Positions 45,528-54,996 of a DNA stretch of 64,000 nt are shown here, piece by piece. This DNA is from Geobacter sp. GTDB taxonomy: Bacteria; Desulfobacterota; Desulfuromonadia; Geobacterales; Geobacteraceae. The position numbers and the translations under genes are program-made. The stretch spans positions 1 to 64,000 of the forward strand of contig PJFC01000002.1 in NCBI GenBank assembly GCA_003574885.1. The letters run 5' to 3'. A model generated the notes under the pieces. It ran no database searches. It was not told the origin of the DNA and saw nothing but the letters and a program-made list of their open reading frames with translations. Within the stretch, counting starts at the first letter, position 1. Every line of letters starts with the position of its first letter.

Positions 45528-46413
45528 ATCATATAGAAACGTGCTTATCCTCGGTGCAACCGGCATGCTCGGCCATACGCTCCTGAGGAATCTTTCAACC
45601 CGACCGGAGTTGACGGTCCATGCCACAACCCGCAGTAACAACGGTCTCGACCATTGGTTTTCTGCAGACTTGCTTGTACGTATTCACCCCTTTGTCGATG
45701 CTGACAATTTTGATTCGGTGATGCGAGTTCTCGGCGATGTACGGCCAGACGTGGTGGTCAACTGCATCGGTGTCATCAAGCAGCTTTCCTCGGCGAAAGA
45801 TCCGTTGGTGACCATCCCAATCAACTCACTCTTTCCCCATCGCCTTGCTTTGGCCTGTAAAGCTTCCGGAAGCAGGCTTGTACACATAAGCACCGATTGC
45901 GTTTTTTCCGGGGCCAAGGGTATGTACACTGAGAACGACCCCTCTGATGCCGACGATCTCTACGGGAAGAGCAAGTACCTGGGAGAGGTGGATTATCCCC
46001 ACTGCGTGACTCTTCGTACTTCGATAATCGGTCATGAATTGAGCACCAGTTACAGCCTTATTGACTGGTTCCTGGCTCAGGAGGGTAGGGTCAAGGGCTT
46101 CACTAGGGCCATTTATACTGGCTTTCCGACTGTTGAGATGGCACGTATCATTGCGGATTACGTTATTCCCAATGAGTCGCTGAGCGGCCTCTATCAAGTT
46201 TCCTCTGAGCCCATATCGAAGTATGACCTGTTGAAGTTGGTTGCCGAGCAGTATGGGAAGCAAATAGAAATCGAGTCTTTTGATGACTTTTACTGCGACC
46301 GCTCACTTGATTCGACCCGCTTCCGCCAGAAGACGGGCTATACCCCGCCCGCATGGCCGGAACTTGTCAAGTCCATGTGGGATGACTACTGCGCCACATC
46401 ACTAATTCGGTAG
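45520..46413 (+). CDS. fnlB: RmlD-like NDP-sugar reductase, FnlB/WbjC type
   Basis: 297-residue SDR protein with NVLILGATGMLGHTLL, DVVVNCIGVIKQ, HISTDCVFSGAKGMY and YGKSKYLGE (YxxxK). With the two following genes it matches the FnlA-FnlB-FnlC set that turns UDP-GlcNAc into UDP-N-acetyl-L-fucosamine; this enzyme would reduce C4 of the intermediate. The TTG at 45520 is preferred because GGAG lies 7 bases upstream. It overlaps the preceding gene by 8 bases. A dTDP-4-keto-rhamnose reductase (RmlD) is the alternative. Confidence 0.8.
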   Translation: MPKSYRNVLILGATGMLGHTLLRNLSTRPELTVHATTRSNNGLDHWFSADLLVRIHPFVDADNFDSVMRVLGDVRPDVVVNCIGVIKQLSSAKDPLVTIPINSLFPHRLALACKASGSRLVHISTDCVFSGAKGMYTENDPSDADDLYGKSKYLGEVDYPHCVTLRTSIIGHELSTSYSLIDWFLAQEGRVKGFTRAIYTGFPTVEMARIIADYVIPNESLSGLYQVSSEPISKYDLLKLVAEQYGKQIEIESFDDFYCDRSLDSTRFRQKTGYTPPAWPELVKSMWDDYCATSLIR

Positions 46414-46440
46414 AACTTTTTATAGTCCGGGAGGTTTCAA

Positions 46441-47451
46441 ATGTTCAAGGGCAAGACACTTCTTATAACTGGTGGCACTGGATCTTTCGGTAATGCCGTG
46501 CTCAAGCGTTTCTTGAATACCGATGTCACAGAGATCCGTGTTTTCAGCCGCGACGAGAAGAAGCAGGAGGATATGCGGATCGCTCTGAAGAGTGACAAGG
46601 TGAAGTTTTATATCGGTGACGTGCGAAACTTCGACAGCATCGACTTTGCCCTGAAGGGAGTCGATTACGTTTTCCATGCAGCGGCCCTCAAGCAGGTGCC
46701 TTCCTGCGAATTTTATCCCATGGAGGCGGTGCGAACCAATATCCTCGGCGCCGAGAACGTGTTGAATGCCGCCATAGCAAACAAGGTCAAAAAGGTCATC
46801 GTCCTCAGCACCGACAAGGCGGTCTATCCCATCAACGCCATGGGGCTTTCAAAGGCGATGATGGAAAAGCTGATGGTTGCGAAGTCGCGTTCCAGCAACG
46901 TGACAAGTACGGTATTCTGCGCTACACGCTACGGCAACGTCATGGCATCCCGTGGTTCTGTCATTCCCCTGTTTGTACAGCAGATCAAGGAGGGGAAGCC
47001 CCTTACCATTACCGATCCGCAAATGACCCGTTTCCTTATGTCTTTGGAGGACTCAGTCGACCTGGTACTCTATGCCTACCAGCATGGCAAGTCGGGTGAC
47101 ACCTTCGTGCAGAAAGCTCCTGCCTCAACGATAAACGACTTGGCGTTGGCCATCAAACAGATATTTAAGGCTGATAATGAGATCAAGTTCATCGGCACAC
47201 GGCATGGCGAAAAGCTTTACGAGTCCCTGGTAAACCGCGAGGAAATGGCCAAGGCACGTGATCTCGGTCGTTACTACCAGATTCCCGCCGACTCTCGTGA
47301 TCTCAACTACAATAAATATTTTATTGAAGGGGATGAGCGCATCGCTCAAGTGGAGGAATACACCTCTCACAATACTGAACGTCTTGATGTGGCAGGCGTT
47401 GTGAAGTTGTTGCTTAAACTAGATTTTATTAAGGATGCACTCAATGCGTAA
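46441..47451 (+). CDS. fnlA: UDP-GlcNAc 4,6-dehydratase/5-epimerase, FnlA/WbjB/CapE type
   Basis: 336 residues. ITGGTGSFGNAVLKRFL is the NADP site; AAALKQVPSCEFYPMEAV and VLSTDKAVYPINAMGLSK are family motifs. The usual YxxxK is MxxxK (MGLSK), as in CapE/WbjB enzymes. It performs the first step from UDP-GlcNAc to UDP-L-FucNAc. GGGAGG stands before the ATG. It overlaps fnlC by 8 bases. Confidence 0.88.
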   Translation: MFKGKTLLITGGTGSFGNAVLKRFLNTDVTEIRVFSRDEKKQEDMRIALKSDKVKFYIGDVRNFDSIDFALKGVDYVFHAAALKQVPSCEFYPMEAVRTNILGAENVLNAAIANKVKKVIVLSTDKAVYPINAMGLSKAMMEKLMVAKSRSSNVTSTVFCATRYGNVMASRGSVIPLFVQQIKEGKPLTITDPQMTRFLMSLEDSVDLVLYAYQHGKSGDTFVQKAPASTINDLALAIKQIFKADNEIKFIGTRHGEKLYESLVNREEMAKARDLGRYYQIPADSRDLNYNKYFIEGDERIAQVEEYTSHNTERLDVAGVVKLLLKLDFIKDALNA

Positions 47452-48577
47452 GATCATGACCATCGTTGGTACCCGCCCCGAAATTATCAAGCTCTCCCGC
47501 GTAATGGCCGAGCTTGACCGACACACTGAGCATCTGGTGGTTCATACGGGACAGAACTTCGATTATGAATTGAACGAGATATTCTTCCAACAGCTGGGAG
47601 TCCGCAGGCCTGATTACTTTCTGGATGCCGCCGGCGAGACGGCAGCCCAGACCATCGGCAATGTTATTGCAAAATCCGATGAGGTCATGGCTAAAGAGCA
47701 ACCGGATGCGATGCTGCTCCTTGGGGACACCAACAGTTGCCTTGCCGTCATCTCCGCCAAGCGCCGCAAGATTCCCATCTTCCATATGGAGGCAGGGAAC
47801 CGCTGTTTCGACCAGCGGGTGCCGGAGGAGATCAATCGCAAGATCATCGACCATACCAGCGACATAAATATAGTTTTCTCAGAGCATGCCCGTCGTTATC
47901 TGCTTGCTGAGGGAATTCGGCCTGAGACGGTCATCAAGACCGGTTCACCCATGAAAGAGGTCCTCAACTATTACCAGCCCCAGATCGAAGCTTCAGATGC
48001 TCTGGACCAACTGGGGGTGACCCCCGGCCAGTTCTTTGTGGTGAGTGCACACCGGGAGGAGAATGTTGACAGCGAGGTCAATTTTACCAGCTTCCTTTCC
48101 ACCCTGAATGCTATTGCCGCAACCTACGACAATCCGGTGATTGTCTCTACCCATCCACGCACCCGCAAAAGGATGGAAGCCCTCGGAGTGGAGGGTATGG
48201 ATGAGCGGATACGTTTCCTCAAGCCCCTCGGATTTCTTGACTATGTGAAACTGCAGATGAATGCCCGCTGCGTCGTTTCCGACAGCGGCACCATCACCGA
48301 GGAGTCTTCCATTCTCGGTTTCCCTGCGGTAACTATCCGCCAGGCCCACGAGCGACCGGAGGGAATGGACGAAGGGACTCTCATCATGTGTGGTCTGGAC
48401 TCGGCCCATGTGCTTGCTTCAATTGAGATTGTAATGGACCACTATGCCGGCGGCGGACGTCCTTTCCGGCTACTCCCCGACTACGATGTCGAAAATGTCT
48501 CCCGTAAGGTGTTGCGCATCATTATGAGCTATATCGACTACGTGAACAGAACGGTATGGCGAAGAGAGCTTAGTTGA
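47444..48577 (+). CDS. fnlC: UDP-N-acetylglucosamine 2-epimerase family, FnlC/WbjD type
   Basis: 377-residue GT-B-like epimerase: MTIVGTRPEIIKLSRVM, HTGQNFDYELNEIFF, LLGDTNSCLA, FHMEAGNRCFDQRVPEEINR, SAHREENVD and SDSGTITEESSILGFPAVTIR. As the third gene of the set it should epimerise C2 to give UDP-L-FucNAc. WecB-type production of UDP-ManNAc is less likely given the two neighbours. The ATG at 47444 has AAGGA 8 bases upstream. Confidence 0.88.
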   Translation: MRKIMTIVGTRPEIIKLSRVMAELDRHTEHLVVHTGQNFDYELNEIFFQQLGVRRPDYFLDAAGETAAQTIGNVIAKSDEVMAKEQPDAMLLLGDTNSCLAVISAKRRKIPIFHMEAGNRCFDQRVPEEINRKIIDHTSDINIVFSEHARRYLLAEGIRPETVIKTGSPMKEVLNYYQPQIEASDALDQLGVTPGQFFVVSAHREENVDSEVNFTSFLSTLNAIAATYDNPVIVSTHPRTRKRMEALGVEGMDERIRFLKPLGFLDYVKLQMNARCVVSDSGTITEESSILGFPAVTIRQAHERPEGMDEGTLIMCGLDSAHVLASIEIVMDHYAGGGRPFRLLPDYDVENVSRKVLRIIMSYIDYVNRTVWRRELS

Positions 48578-48638
48578 TTTATCTTGATCATCTTAGCGCT
48601 GCCAAGATGGAATTCGATCTGTTGTCGAGGGGAAGCAA

Positions 48639-49604
48639 ATGACCTTGGGTGACCGACAACCGCTGGTTTCGATTATAACGCCAGCCTATAACCGGGCAAA
48701 CCTTCTAGAAGAGACAATAGAGAGCATTCTTTCCCAGGATTATCCCAACCTCGAATACATAGTCCTCGATGACGGATCGACAGATGCTACCCTTGAAGTG
48801 ATAAAGCGATACGAAGGACGCCTGCGTTGGGATAGTCATCCCAATATGGGGGAAACTCTTACGGTTAACAAAGGGTTTTCCATGACTGGCGGTGAGATTG
48901 TCGGCGTTGTCAACTCTGATGACCCCTTGTTGCCAGGGGCTATTACTCGAATCGTAAGAGCACTCCTTGCCCGACCAAATGCTGTAGTGGCGTACCCCGA
49001 CTGGCAGCTTATTGATGAACATGGCGCTGCTTTGCAGGTGGTCATGTGTCGTGACTTTGTTTCCACTGCTGACATGGTCCGGGGGCACTATTGTCTGCCG
49101 GGACCAGGTGCTTTTTGCAGACGTAGTGTAATCGAGGGAACAGGTGGGAGGGACCCTTCGTTTCGCTATGTTGGGGACTTTGATTTCTGGCTTCGTGCAG
49201 GTCTTATTGGCGATTTTGTACGGATTCCTGAAGTACTGGCTACCTTTCGTACTCATGCCGGTTCTGCAACTGTCTCTTCTCAGAGCACAGATATGGCAAA
49301 TGAGCATATCAGAGTGATCGAGAAAGTTTTTGATGGATGCAAGGTGAGGAACGATCTTGAACAAATAAGAGCTGAATCTTTGTTAAACGCCTATCATGCC
49401 GCAGTCTGTTTTTCCGGAAAACGAAATTTTTTCAGAAAGATACGCTACATGTTAAGGTCAATCTCCTATAGTCCGGGTAAATTTGTTCTTAAATATCAGT
49501 ACCGGCTTCTTATTTACGCATGTTTGTCGGTAGGGATACGTTATGATCTTATCTATTACAAATGCAGGAAAATATTTAATACTGGTAAAAGGTTGTGTGG
49601 GTGA
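48639..49604 (+). CDS. Glycosyltransferase family 2
   Basis: 321 residues with VSIITPAYNRANLLEETIESIL, YIVLDDGSTDATLEVI, the metal-binding VNSDDPLLPGAI and a DFDFWLRAGLIG segment. GAGGGG precedes the ATG. The C-terminal 70 residues have a basic, partly hydrophobic character that may hold it at the membrane. Sugar unknown. It opens the last third of the A+T-rich stretch. Confidence 0.86.
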   Translation: MTLGDRQPLVSIITPAYNRANLLEETIESILSQDYPNLEYIVLDDGSTDATLEVIKRYEGRLRWDSHPNMGETLTVNKGFSMTGGEIVGVVNSDDPLLPGAITRIVRALLARPNAVVAYPDWQLIDEHGAALQVVMCRDFVSTADMVRGHYCLPGPGAFCRRSVIEGTGGRDPSFRYVGDFDFWLRAGLIGDFVRIPEVLATFRTHAGSATVSSQSTDMANEHIRVIEKVFDGCKVRNDLEQIRAESLLNAYHAAVCFSGKRNFFRKIRYMLRSISYSPGKFVLKYQYRLLIYACLSVGIRYDLIYYKCRKIFNTGKRLCG

Positions 49605-49660
49605 TTTGTCAGGATACATACCAGCTCACATACATAGTAACTAGTATAGGTTCCCTTGGC

Positions 49661-50905
49661 ATGCAAGTACCCTCTGAACATATAAACATAATAATCGTAA
49701 ATGATTTTCAAGATGTGAACGGCGGTGCCGGTAAAGTAGCTGTGGCCGAAACTGTCAGTTTGGCAAAAAAAGGTCATTCAGTTACCTATTTTTGTGCTGT
49801 TGATGGAACGTCACGTGAACTTGTTGATGCTGGCGTAAATGTCGTAAGCTTGCACCAGAGCGATATCTTGAACGATTTGAACCGATTTAGAGCTGTTTCC
49901 CAGGGATTATGGAACTGGGAGGCTGCTCGTGAATTCGAAAAATTGCTAGAGGCTTATGATCGAAACAGGACGATAATCCATCTCCATTCATGGACGAAAG
50001 CTCTCTCTTCCAGTGTTGTCAAAATGGCGGTAGAAAAGGGATTCCAAGTTTTATGCACAATGCACGATTATTTCCTAGCATGCCCTAACGGGGGCTTTTT
50101 TGATTATAATAGGAGCAGGATTTGCACAGTTAAGCCATTGTCGGCAAGATGTCTGGTGACAGATTGTGATAACAGAAGCTACTTGCAAAAATGCTGGCGC
50201 ATTGCTCGTCAGCTTGTCCAGAATCATTTCGGGATGGTTCCGAAAGGCATGCATCATTTCATTGCGGTTTCCAATTTCAGCCGCGAGATATTAAAACCCT
50301 ACCTTCCAGATAAAGCAATTCTTTATCTTATCGACAACCCTGTTGATGTGGATAAAGCACCTCCGACTAACATTTCTGAAAACAATCTGTTCATCTTTGT
50401 CGGTAGGCTCACAAGGGAAAAAGGATGTCTTTTGTTTGCTGAGGCTGTCCGACGGATCGCCGCGAAATCTTATTTTATTGGTGAGGGTGAGCTTAGAGAA
50501 CCGATTTTGCAGGTTGCACAAGATAGTTCAGTTACCGGTTGGCTACAACATGACAAACTGATGGAAGCCATGCAGACTGCCCGTGCGCTCGTTTTCCCGT
50601 CGTTGTTATACGAAACTCAAGGTCTGGTCGTGAGGGAAGCCATGGCGTGTGGTATACCGGTAATCGTTCCCGATTCGTCAGCAGCACGGGATATGGTCAT
50701 TGATGGCGTCACGGGGTTTTGGTTTAAGGGGGGTGACCTGTCCGATTTGGTTAAAGTCATGCAAATGATGTCGGTTCAAGGAGTAGCAGAGCGAATGGGG
50801 AAGGCAGCGTATGACATCTACTGGTCTTCGCCATTCACCATTGAGCGCCATGTCGGACAGTTGGAGCTCTGTTACAGTTCCATCCTTAGCGCAATGCAAA
50901 AGTGA
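49661..50905 (+). CDS. Glycosyltransferase family 4
   Basis: GT-B enzyme (414 residues from the ATG at 49661): INIIIVNDFQDVNGGAGKVA in the N-terminal loop, HLHSWTKALSSSVV, CTMHDYFLACPNGGFFDY, FIFVGRLTREKGCLLFAEAV and ETQGLVVREAMACGIPVIVPD with the E-x7-E motif. The ribosome binding site is poor and the frame is open upstream to 49595, so the start is uncertain. The HDY and CPNGG segments resemble colanic-acid-type transferases; substrate unknown. Confidence 0.84.
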   Translation: MQVPSEHINIIIVNDFQDVNGGAGKVAVAETVSLAKKGHSVTYFCAVDGTSRELVDAGVNVVSLHQSDILNDLNRFRAVSQGLWNWEAAREFEKLLEAYDRNRTIIHLHSWTKALSSSVVKMAVEKGFQVLCTMHDYFLACPNGGFFDYNRSRICTVKPLSARCLVTDCDNRSYLQKCWRIARQLVQNHFGMVPKGMHHFIAVSNFSREILKPYLPDKAILYLIDNPVDVDKAPPTNISENNLFIFVGRLTREKGCLLFAEAVRRIAAKSYFIGEGELREPILQVAQDSSVTGWLQHDKLMEAMQTARALVFPSLLYETQGLVVREAMACGIPVIVPDSSAARDMVIDGVTGFWFKGGDLSDLVKVMQMMSVQGVAERMGKAAYDIYWSSPFTIERHVGQLELCYSSILSAMQK

Positions 50906-50970
50906 TGTGTTAACGTAGTATGTGCTATATATATGGCCATACTATGTTTCAAACCGACGGGAGATGGATC

Positions 50971-51891
50971 ATGATGAACGCTCTGAAATGTGCTCTCTGT
51001 CTCCCAACTCTCAATGCCACTACGACGGCAAACGCATTTCTTGCCGCGCTGAACGGTCAGTCGTTCACAGAAGCTGATCGTCTGCTCGCCGACTCATCCT
51101 CCACGGACGGCACACCGGAACTTTTCGCCGCTGCCGGTTTTCGCGTCCACACCATTCCCCGCATTGAATTCAACCACGGTGCCACCCGCCAGCTCGCTGT
51201 TGATCTCTGCCCGGACGCCGATATCATCGTCTTCATGACCCAGGATGCCATCCTGGCCAACCTTGATTCCTTGCGGCGTCTGGTGGAGGTTTTCGCTGAT
51301 CCGCGTGTGGGGGCCGCTTACGGCAGGCAGCTTCCGGCAGAGGACTCGACTCCTGTCGCAGCCCATGCCCGACTGTTCAACTATCCGCCGGTCAGCCGGA
51401 CCGTATCCCTTGGGGACATCCCGCGGCTGGGTGTGAAGGCCGCATTCCTCTCCAACTCCTTTTCAGCCTATCGGCGCGAGGCGTTGCAGGCAGTGGGCGG
51501 ATTCCCGTCGGAGATGATTTTTGGCGAGGATACCTGGGTGGCAGCCAGAATGTTGCTGAAAGGTTGGAAGATCGCCTACTGCGCCGAGGCACAGGTCAGG
51601 CATTCCCACAACTATTCGATGGGTGAGGAGTTCCGCCGCTATTTCGACATCGGCGTGTTCCATTCCCGGGAAACGTGGTTCCTGGATGCACTCGGCAGGG
51701 CGGAGGGAGAGGGGAAAAAGTTTATCATATCTGAAATTAAGTACCTCTCCGGAACGTCGCCATGGTATATTCCTCTTGCCATGTTCCGGACAGTTATGAA
51801 ATATGCCGGATACCGGTTCGGATTCCTGGAGAAACATCTGCCTGCCGGCGTCAAAAAAAGATTGAGCCTGAACAGGGCTTTCTGGCGGTAA
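50971..51891 (+). CDS. Glycosyltransferase family 2, rhamnosyltransferase-like
   Basis: 306 residues. CALCLPTLNATTTANAFLAAL, LLADSSSTDGTPELF, FNHGATRQLAVD and VFMTQDAILANLDSL are the marks of the RfbN-like rhamnosyltransferase group, and SAYRREALQAVGGFPSEMIFGEDTW carries the ED motif. GGGAG lies 7 bases before the ATG at 50971. High GC returns from this gene on. Rhamnose transfer fits with rmlA/rmlC but is not proven. Confidence 0.84.
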   Translation: MMNALKCALCLPTLNATTTANAFLAALNGQSFTEADRLLADSSSTDGTPELFAAAGFRVHTIPRIEFNHGATRQLAVDLCPDADIIVFMTQDAILANLDSLRRLVEVFADPRVGAAYGRQLPAEDSTPVAAHARLFNYPPVSRTVSLGDIPRLGVKAAFLSNSFSAYRREALQAVGGFPSEMIFGEDTWVAARMLLKGWKIAYCAEAQVRHSHNYSMGEEFRRYFDIGVFHSRETWFLDALGRAEGEGKKFIISEIKYLSGTSPWYIPLAMFRTVMKYAGYRFGFLEKHLPAGVKKRLSLNRAFWR

Positions 51892-51913
51892 CGCCTTTGA
51901 CGATGAGATATCG

Positions 51914-53305
51914 ATGATAAAAAAATACCAGCGTCTCTTCAATATTACGCAAGTCTTTCTCGATGCGATGTGCCTCATTATCGCCTATGCGGCGGCCATT
52001 GTCTTCAAGTTGAACATTACCGGTTTTGCCGGTTTCGGTAAGGTGTACTACTGGGGCGCTCTCTGGATAGTTCCTCTTCTGCTGACGGTTTACTATTTCA
52101 TGAATGTATATTCTCCCATGCGGAGCAGGATGTACCGCAAGGAGATATTGATCGTCGCCCGTGCCCATTTCATGGGGGTCGTGACGATCTACAGCGTGTT
52201 GTTCCTCAACAAGGATATCCAGTATTCCCGGGAAGTTTCGCTCCATTTTGCACTGTTGGGGCTTTTTCTTATTCTGGTTGAACGATATGCCATTCGCAGG
52301 ACCCTCCGGCACCTGAGAAAAATAGGTTATAATCAGAAACACCTGCTCATTGTCGGTGCGGGTCCCGTCGGTATCGAGTTCGCCCAGAAGGTCAACGCCC
52401 ACCGCGATTTTGGCTACAATGTCGTTGGCTTTCTCGACGATGACGAGATGAAACAGCAGGAGAGAGTGGTCGGCAAGCCGGTGATGGGGTGCTGTTCCAA
52501 TCTGCCGCACCTTCTGGATGAACGTTCTGTAGACGAAGTAGTGGTGGCACTCCCACTCAACGCGTTTGAAAAGTACGGGAAGATTGTTGATGCCTGTGAA
52601 AAAGCCGGGGTTCGTGTCAGGATTATTCCGGATTACAATAAATATCTCCCCGGCAGCCCGGTAATCGAGGAGTTTGACGGCATACCCCTCCTGAACGTCC
52701 GGAAGATCCCCCTCGATGACCCCTTCAACAGATTTGTAAAGCGTGGGTTCGATATCGGGTTTTCTTCCCTGGCAATACTGGTAACCGCGCCGGTCATGAT
52801 GTTCATTGCCGTAGGCATCAAACTGACCTCGTCAGGGCCGGTATTTTTCAGGCAAAGGCGCATCGGGCTTAACAATTGTCCGTTTGATATGCTCAAGTTC
52901 CGCTCCATGCGCGTTGCCGATGATTCCAGGGCGGCGACTACCTGGACGACTCCCAATGATCCGCGGAAGACCAGATTCGGTACGTTTCTGCGCAAGACCA
53001 GCCTGGATGAGCTGCCTCAGTTTTTCAACGTGTTCACGGGAAACATGAGCGTCGTCGGGCCGCGCCCGGAACGGCCGTTTTTCGTGGAGCAATTCCGGGA
53101 AGATATTCCCAAGTACATGGTGAAACATCAGGTGAAACCAGGGATCACGGGGTGGGCGCAAGTCAACGGCTGGCGCGGCGACACCTCCATCGAAAGACGA
53201 GTCGAATGCGATATCTATTACATAGAGAACTGGGACCTGCTGTTCGATGTGAAGATTTTATTTCTGACGGTATTTAAAGGTCTGGTCAACAAAAACGCGT
53301 ATTGA
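51914..53305 (+). CDS. Polyprenyl-phosphate sugar-1-phosphate transferase (WbaP/WcaJ type)
   Basis: 463 residues. About four N-terminal membrane helices (first 115 residues) and a Rossmann-like CoA_binding_3 domain (about 135-270) lead to a further membrane helix and the C-terminal transferase domain: KRGFDIGFSSLAIL, SSGPVFFRQRRIGLN, FDMLKFRSM, TSLDELPQFFNVFTGNMSVVGPRPE and KPGITGWAQVNGWRG. It starts polysaccharide units by moving a sugar phosphate (often glucose or galactose) onto undecaprenyl phosphate. It ends the polysaccharide block. Confidence 0.9.
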   Translation: MIKKYQRLFNITQVFLDAMCLIIAYAAAIVFKLNITGFAGFGKVYYWGALWIVPLLLTVYYFMNVYSPMRSRMYRKEILIVARAHFMGVVTIYSVLFLNKDIQYSREVSLHFALLGLFLILVERYAIRRTLRHLRKIGYNQKHLLIVGAGPVGIEFAQKVNAHRDFGYNVVGFLDDDEMKQQERVVGKPVMGCCSNLPHLLDERSVDEVVVALPLNAFEKYGKIVDACEKAGVRVRIIPDYNKYLPGSPVIEEFDGIPLLNVRKIPLDDPFNRFVKRGFDIGFSSLAILVTAPVMMFIAVGIKLTSSGPVFFRQRRIGLNNCPFDMLKFRSMRVADDSRAATTWTTPNDPRKTRFGTFLRKTSLDELPQFFNVFTGNMSVVGPRPERPFFVEQFREDIPKYMVKHQVKPGITGWAQVNGWRGDTSIERRVECDIYYIENWDLLFDVKILFLTVFKGLVNKNAY

Positions 53306-53319
53306 GTCGGGGAGAAACC

Positions 53320-54198
53320 ATGATAAAGAGCATGACCGGTTACGGCAAAGGAGAGGTTGTTGCCCCATCCGGCCGGATGAGCGTGGAGATCCGGTCGGTC
53401 AATCACCGGTACGGAGAGATAACCGTCAAGTTGCCGCGAGGGCTCATGCCCTTCGAGAACGAGGTGAAGAAATGCGTCGGTGAGCGGCTCAAGCGGGGAA
53501 AGATCGAGGTATTCGTGCAGCGGGAGGGGGTGCTGGATGCCGCGGCCCGGCCGACGGTCAACCTCCCCCTGGCACGTGCCTATTTTGAGGCGCTGGGGGA
53601 GCTGCGGGAGACACTGGGGGTTGCCGAGCCGGTCAGCCTGCAGCTTGTTGCTGTCCAGCGTGATGTGCTGACTACGGGGGAGAGCGAGACCCCTGCCGAT
53701 TCGCTCCGGGCCGACCTTTTGGCCGCAGTTGAGCAGGCAGTGGGGGCGCTGGAGGAGATGCGGTCGCGGGAAGGGGATGCGCTCCTTGCCGACCTGCGGA
53801 GCCGGCGTGAGAACCTGGGCGCGTTGATAGACAGGATAGGTGTGCGGGCGCCGGTGGCGGTGGCCGAGAGCGGGACACGGCTTAAGGAGCGGTTGGCCCA
53901 GCTTCTGGCGGATACCAACCTTGACGAGGGGCGTCTGGCCCAGGAAATCGCTATCATGGCCGACCGGAGTGATGTGACGGAGGAACTGGTGCGATTCAAC
54001 AGTCATCTGCAGCAGTTCGACCGGGCACTACAGCTGACGGAGCCGGTTGGGCGGAAGCTGGACTTCCTCCTCCAGGAGATGAACCGGGAGGTGAATACCA
54101 TCGGTTCCAAGGGAGGGGATGTGGAAATAACCCCGCTGGTGGTGGAACTGAAGGCTGAGCTTGAGAAAATACGGGAACAGATACAGAATATAGAGTAA
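53320..54198 (+). CDS. yicC: YicC/YloC family endoribonuclease
   Basis: 292 residues, normal for the family. IKSMTGYGKGE at the start, SVEIRSVNHRYGEITVKLP, and the C-terminal LDFLLQEMNREVNTIGSKGGDVEI with two acidic patches (EEMRSREG, DEGRLAQEIAIMADRSDVTEELVR) are conserved. The family is reported to be an RNA endonuclease. GGGGAG precedes the ATG at 53320. gmk follows after 90 bases filled with simple repeats, the common gene neighbour. Confidence 0.92.
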   Translation: MIKSMTGYGKGEVVAPSGRMSVEIRSVNHRYGEITVKLPRGLMPFENEVKKCVGERLKRGKIEVFVQREGVLDAAARPTVNLPLARAYFEALGELRETLGVAEPVSLQLVAVQRDVLTTGESETPADSLRADLLAAVEQAVGALEEMRSREGDALLADLRSRRENLGALIDRIGVRAPVAVAESGTRLKERLAQLLADTNLDEGRLAQEIAIMADRSDVTEELVRFNSHLQQFDRALQLTEPVGRKLDFLLQEMNREVNTIGSKGGDVEITPLVVELKAELEKIREQIQNIE

Positions 54199-54288
54199 AA
54201 AAATCGGGGAAAAGTGAGAGGTGAATAGTGAATAGTGAGAACCTATTTGACGCTTGCCAGTCTCTCGTTCCCTGATCACGGGGTTATC

Positions 54289-54918
54289 ATGAAACGTGAA
54301 GGCGTGCTCTACATAATCTCGGCACCGTCGGGTGCCGGTAAAACCACGCTGTGCAAGGAAGTCATTGACATTTTCCCGAACCTGCGGCATTCTGTCAGCT
54401 ACACAACGCGTTCTCCGCGCCCCGGCGAAGTCCATGGGACCGACTACTTTTTCATCACCACCGATGAGTTCCGGAGGATGGTGGCTGAGGGAGAATTTGC
54501 CGAATGGGCCGAAGTGCACGGCAACCTGTATGGCACCGCAATCAAGACCCTGGAAGAGTACCGCCGCGACGGGGTTGACGTCATCCTCGATATCGACTGC
54601 CAGGGTGGCCGTCAGCTGAAGGAGCGCTACCAGGGTGGGGTCTTCATATTCATCATGCCCCCCAGCTATAACGAGCTTCGCCGCCGCCTCGACTGCCGTA
54701 ACGCAGACAGTGAAGAGGTGATCGCACGACGCCTGCAGGCTGCGGCAGCTGAGATCTGCGAGTCCCGCTGGTATGATTACATAATTGTCAATGACGTCTT
54801 CAGCACGGCCGTTGAGGAGTTCAAGTCGGTCCTGATTGCGGAACGGTGCCGTACCTCCCGCGTGTTGGAGGCCGTGTCGGAATTGTTTGATCTTCAGGGG
54901 CCGGGGACCAAGGGCTAG
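54289..54918 (+). CDS. gmk: Guanylate kinase
   Basis: Phosphorylates GMP to GDP. 209 residues with the P-loop SAPSGAGKTTL, SVSYTTRSPRPGE (GMP site), GTDYFFIT, EWAEVHGNLYGT and DIDCQGGRQL. The ATG at 54289 gives the usual short N-terminus (MKREGVLYIISAPSG). A longer in-frame start at 54235 lies in the GTGAATAGTGA simple repeat. It feeds the same nucleotide pool that Rel, two genes downstream, uses for (p)ppGpp. Confidence 0.95.
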   Translation: MKREGVLYIISAPSGAGKTTLCKEVIDIFPNLRHSVSYTTRSPRPGEVHGTDYFFITTDEFRRMVAEGEFAEWAEVHGNLYGTAIKTLEEYRRDGVDVILDIDCQGGRQLKERYQGGVFIFIMPPSYNELRRRLDCRNADSEEVIARRLQAAAAEICESRWYDYIIVNDVFSTAVEEFKSVLIAERCRTSRVLEAVSELFDLQGPGTKG

Positions 54919-54985
54919 GGACTGGGGACCGGTTATTAAATATGAGCAATTACCGGTCACCGATCACTGGTCGCCGGTTTTAAGA
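54903..54985. repeat. GACCGGT-rich intergenic repeat between gmk and rpoZ
   Basis: Direct and inverted copies of GGGGACCGGT-like units (GGGACTGGGGACCGGT on the left; ACCGGTCACC and GGTCGCCGGT on the right) fill the gap and can pair across an A+T-rich centre. No gene is visible. Confidence 0.45.
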
Positions 54986-54996
54986 AAGGAGTAACA

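Noticed and set aside
50916-50944. Operator before the GT2 gene at 50971
   Set aside because: TAGTATG/CATACTA arms are short and A+T-rich, and no matching promoter could be placed.
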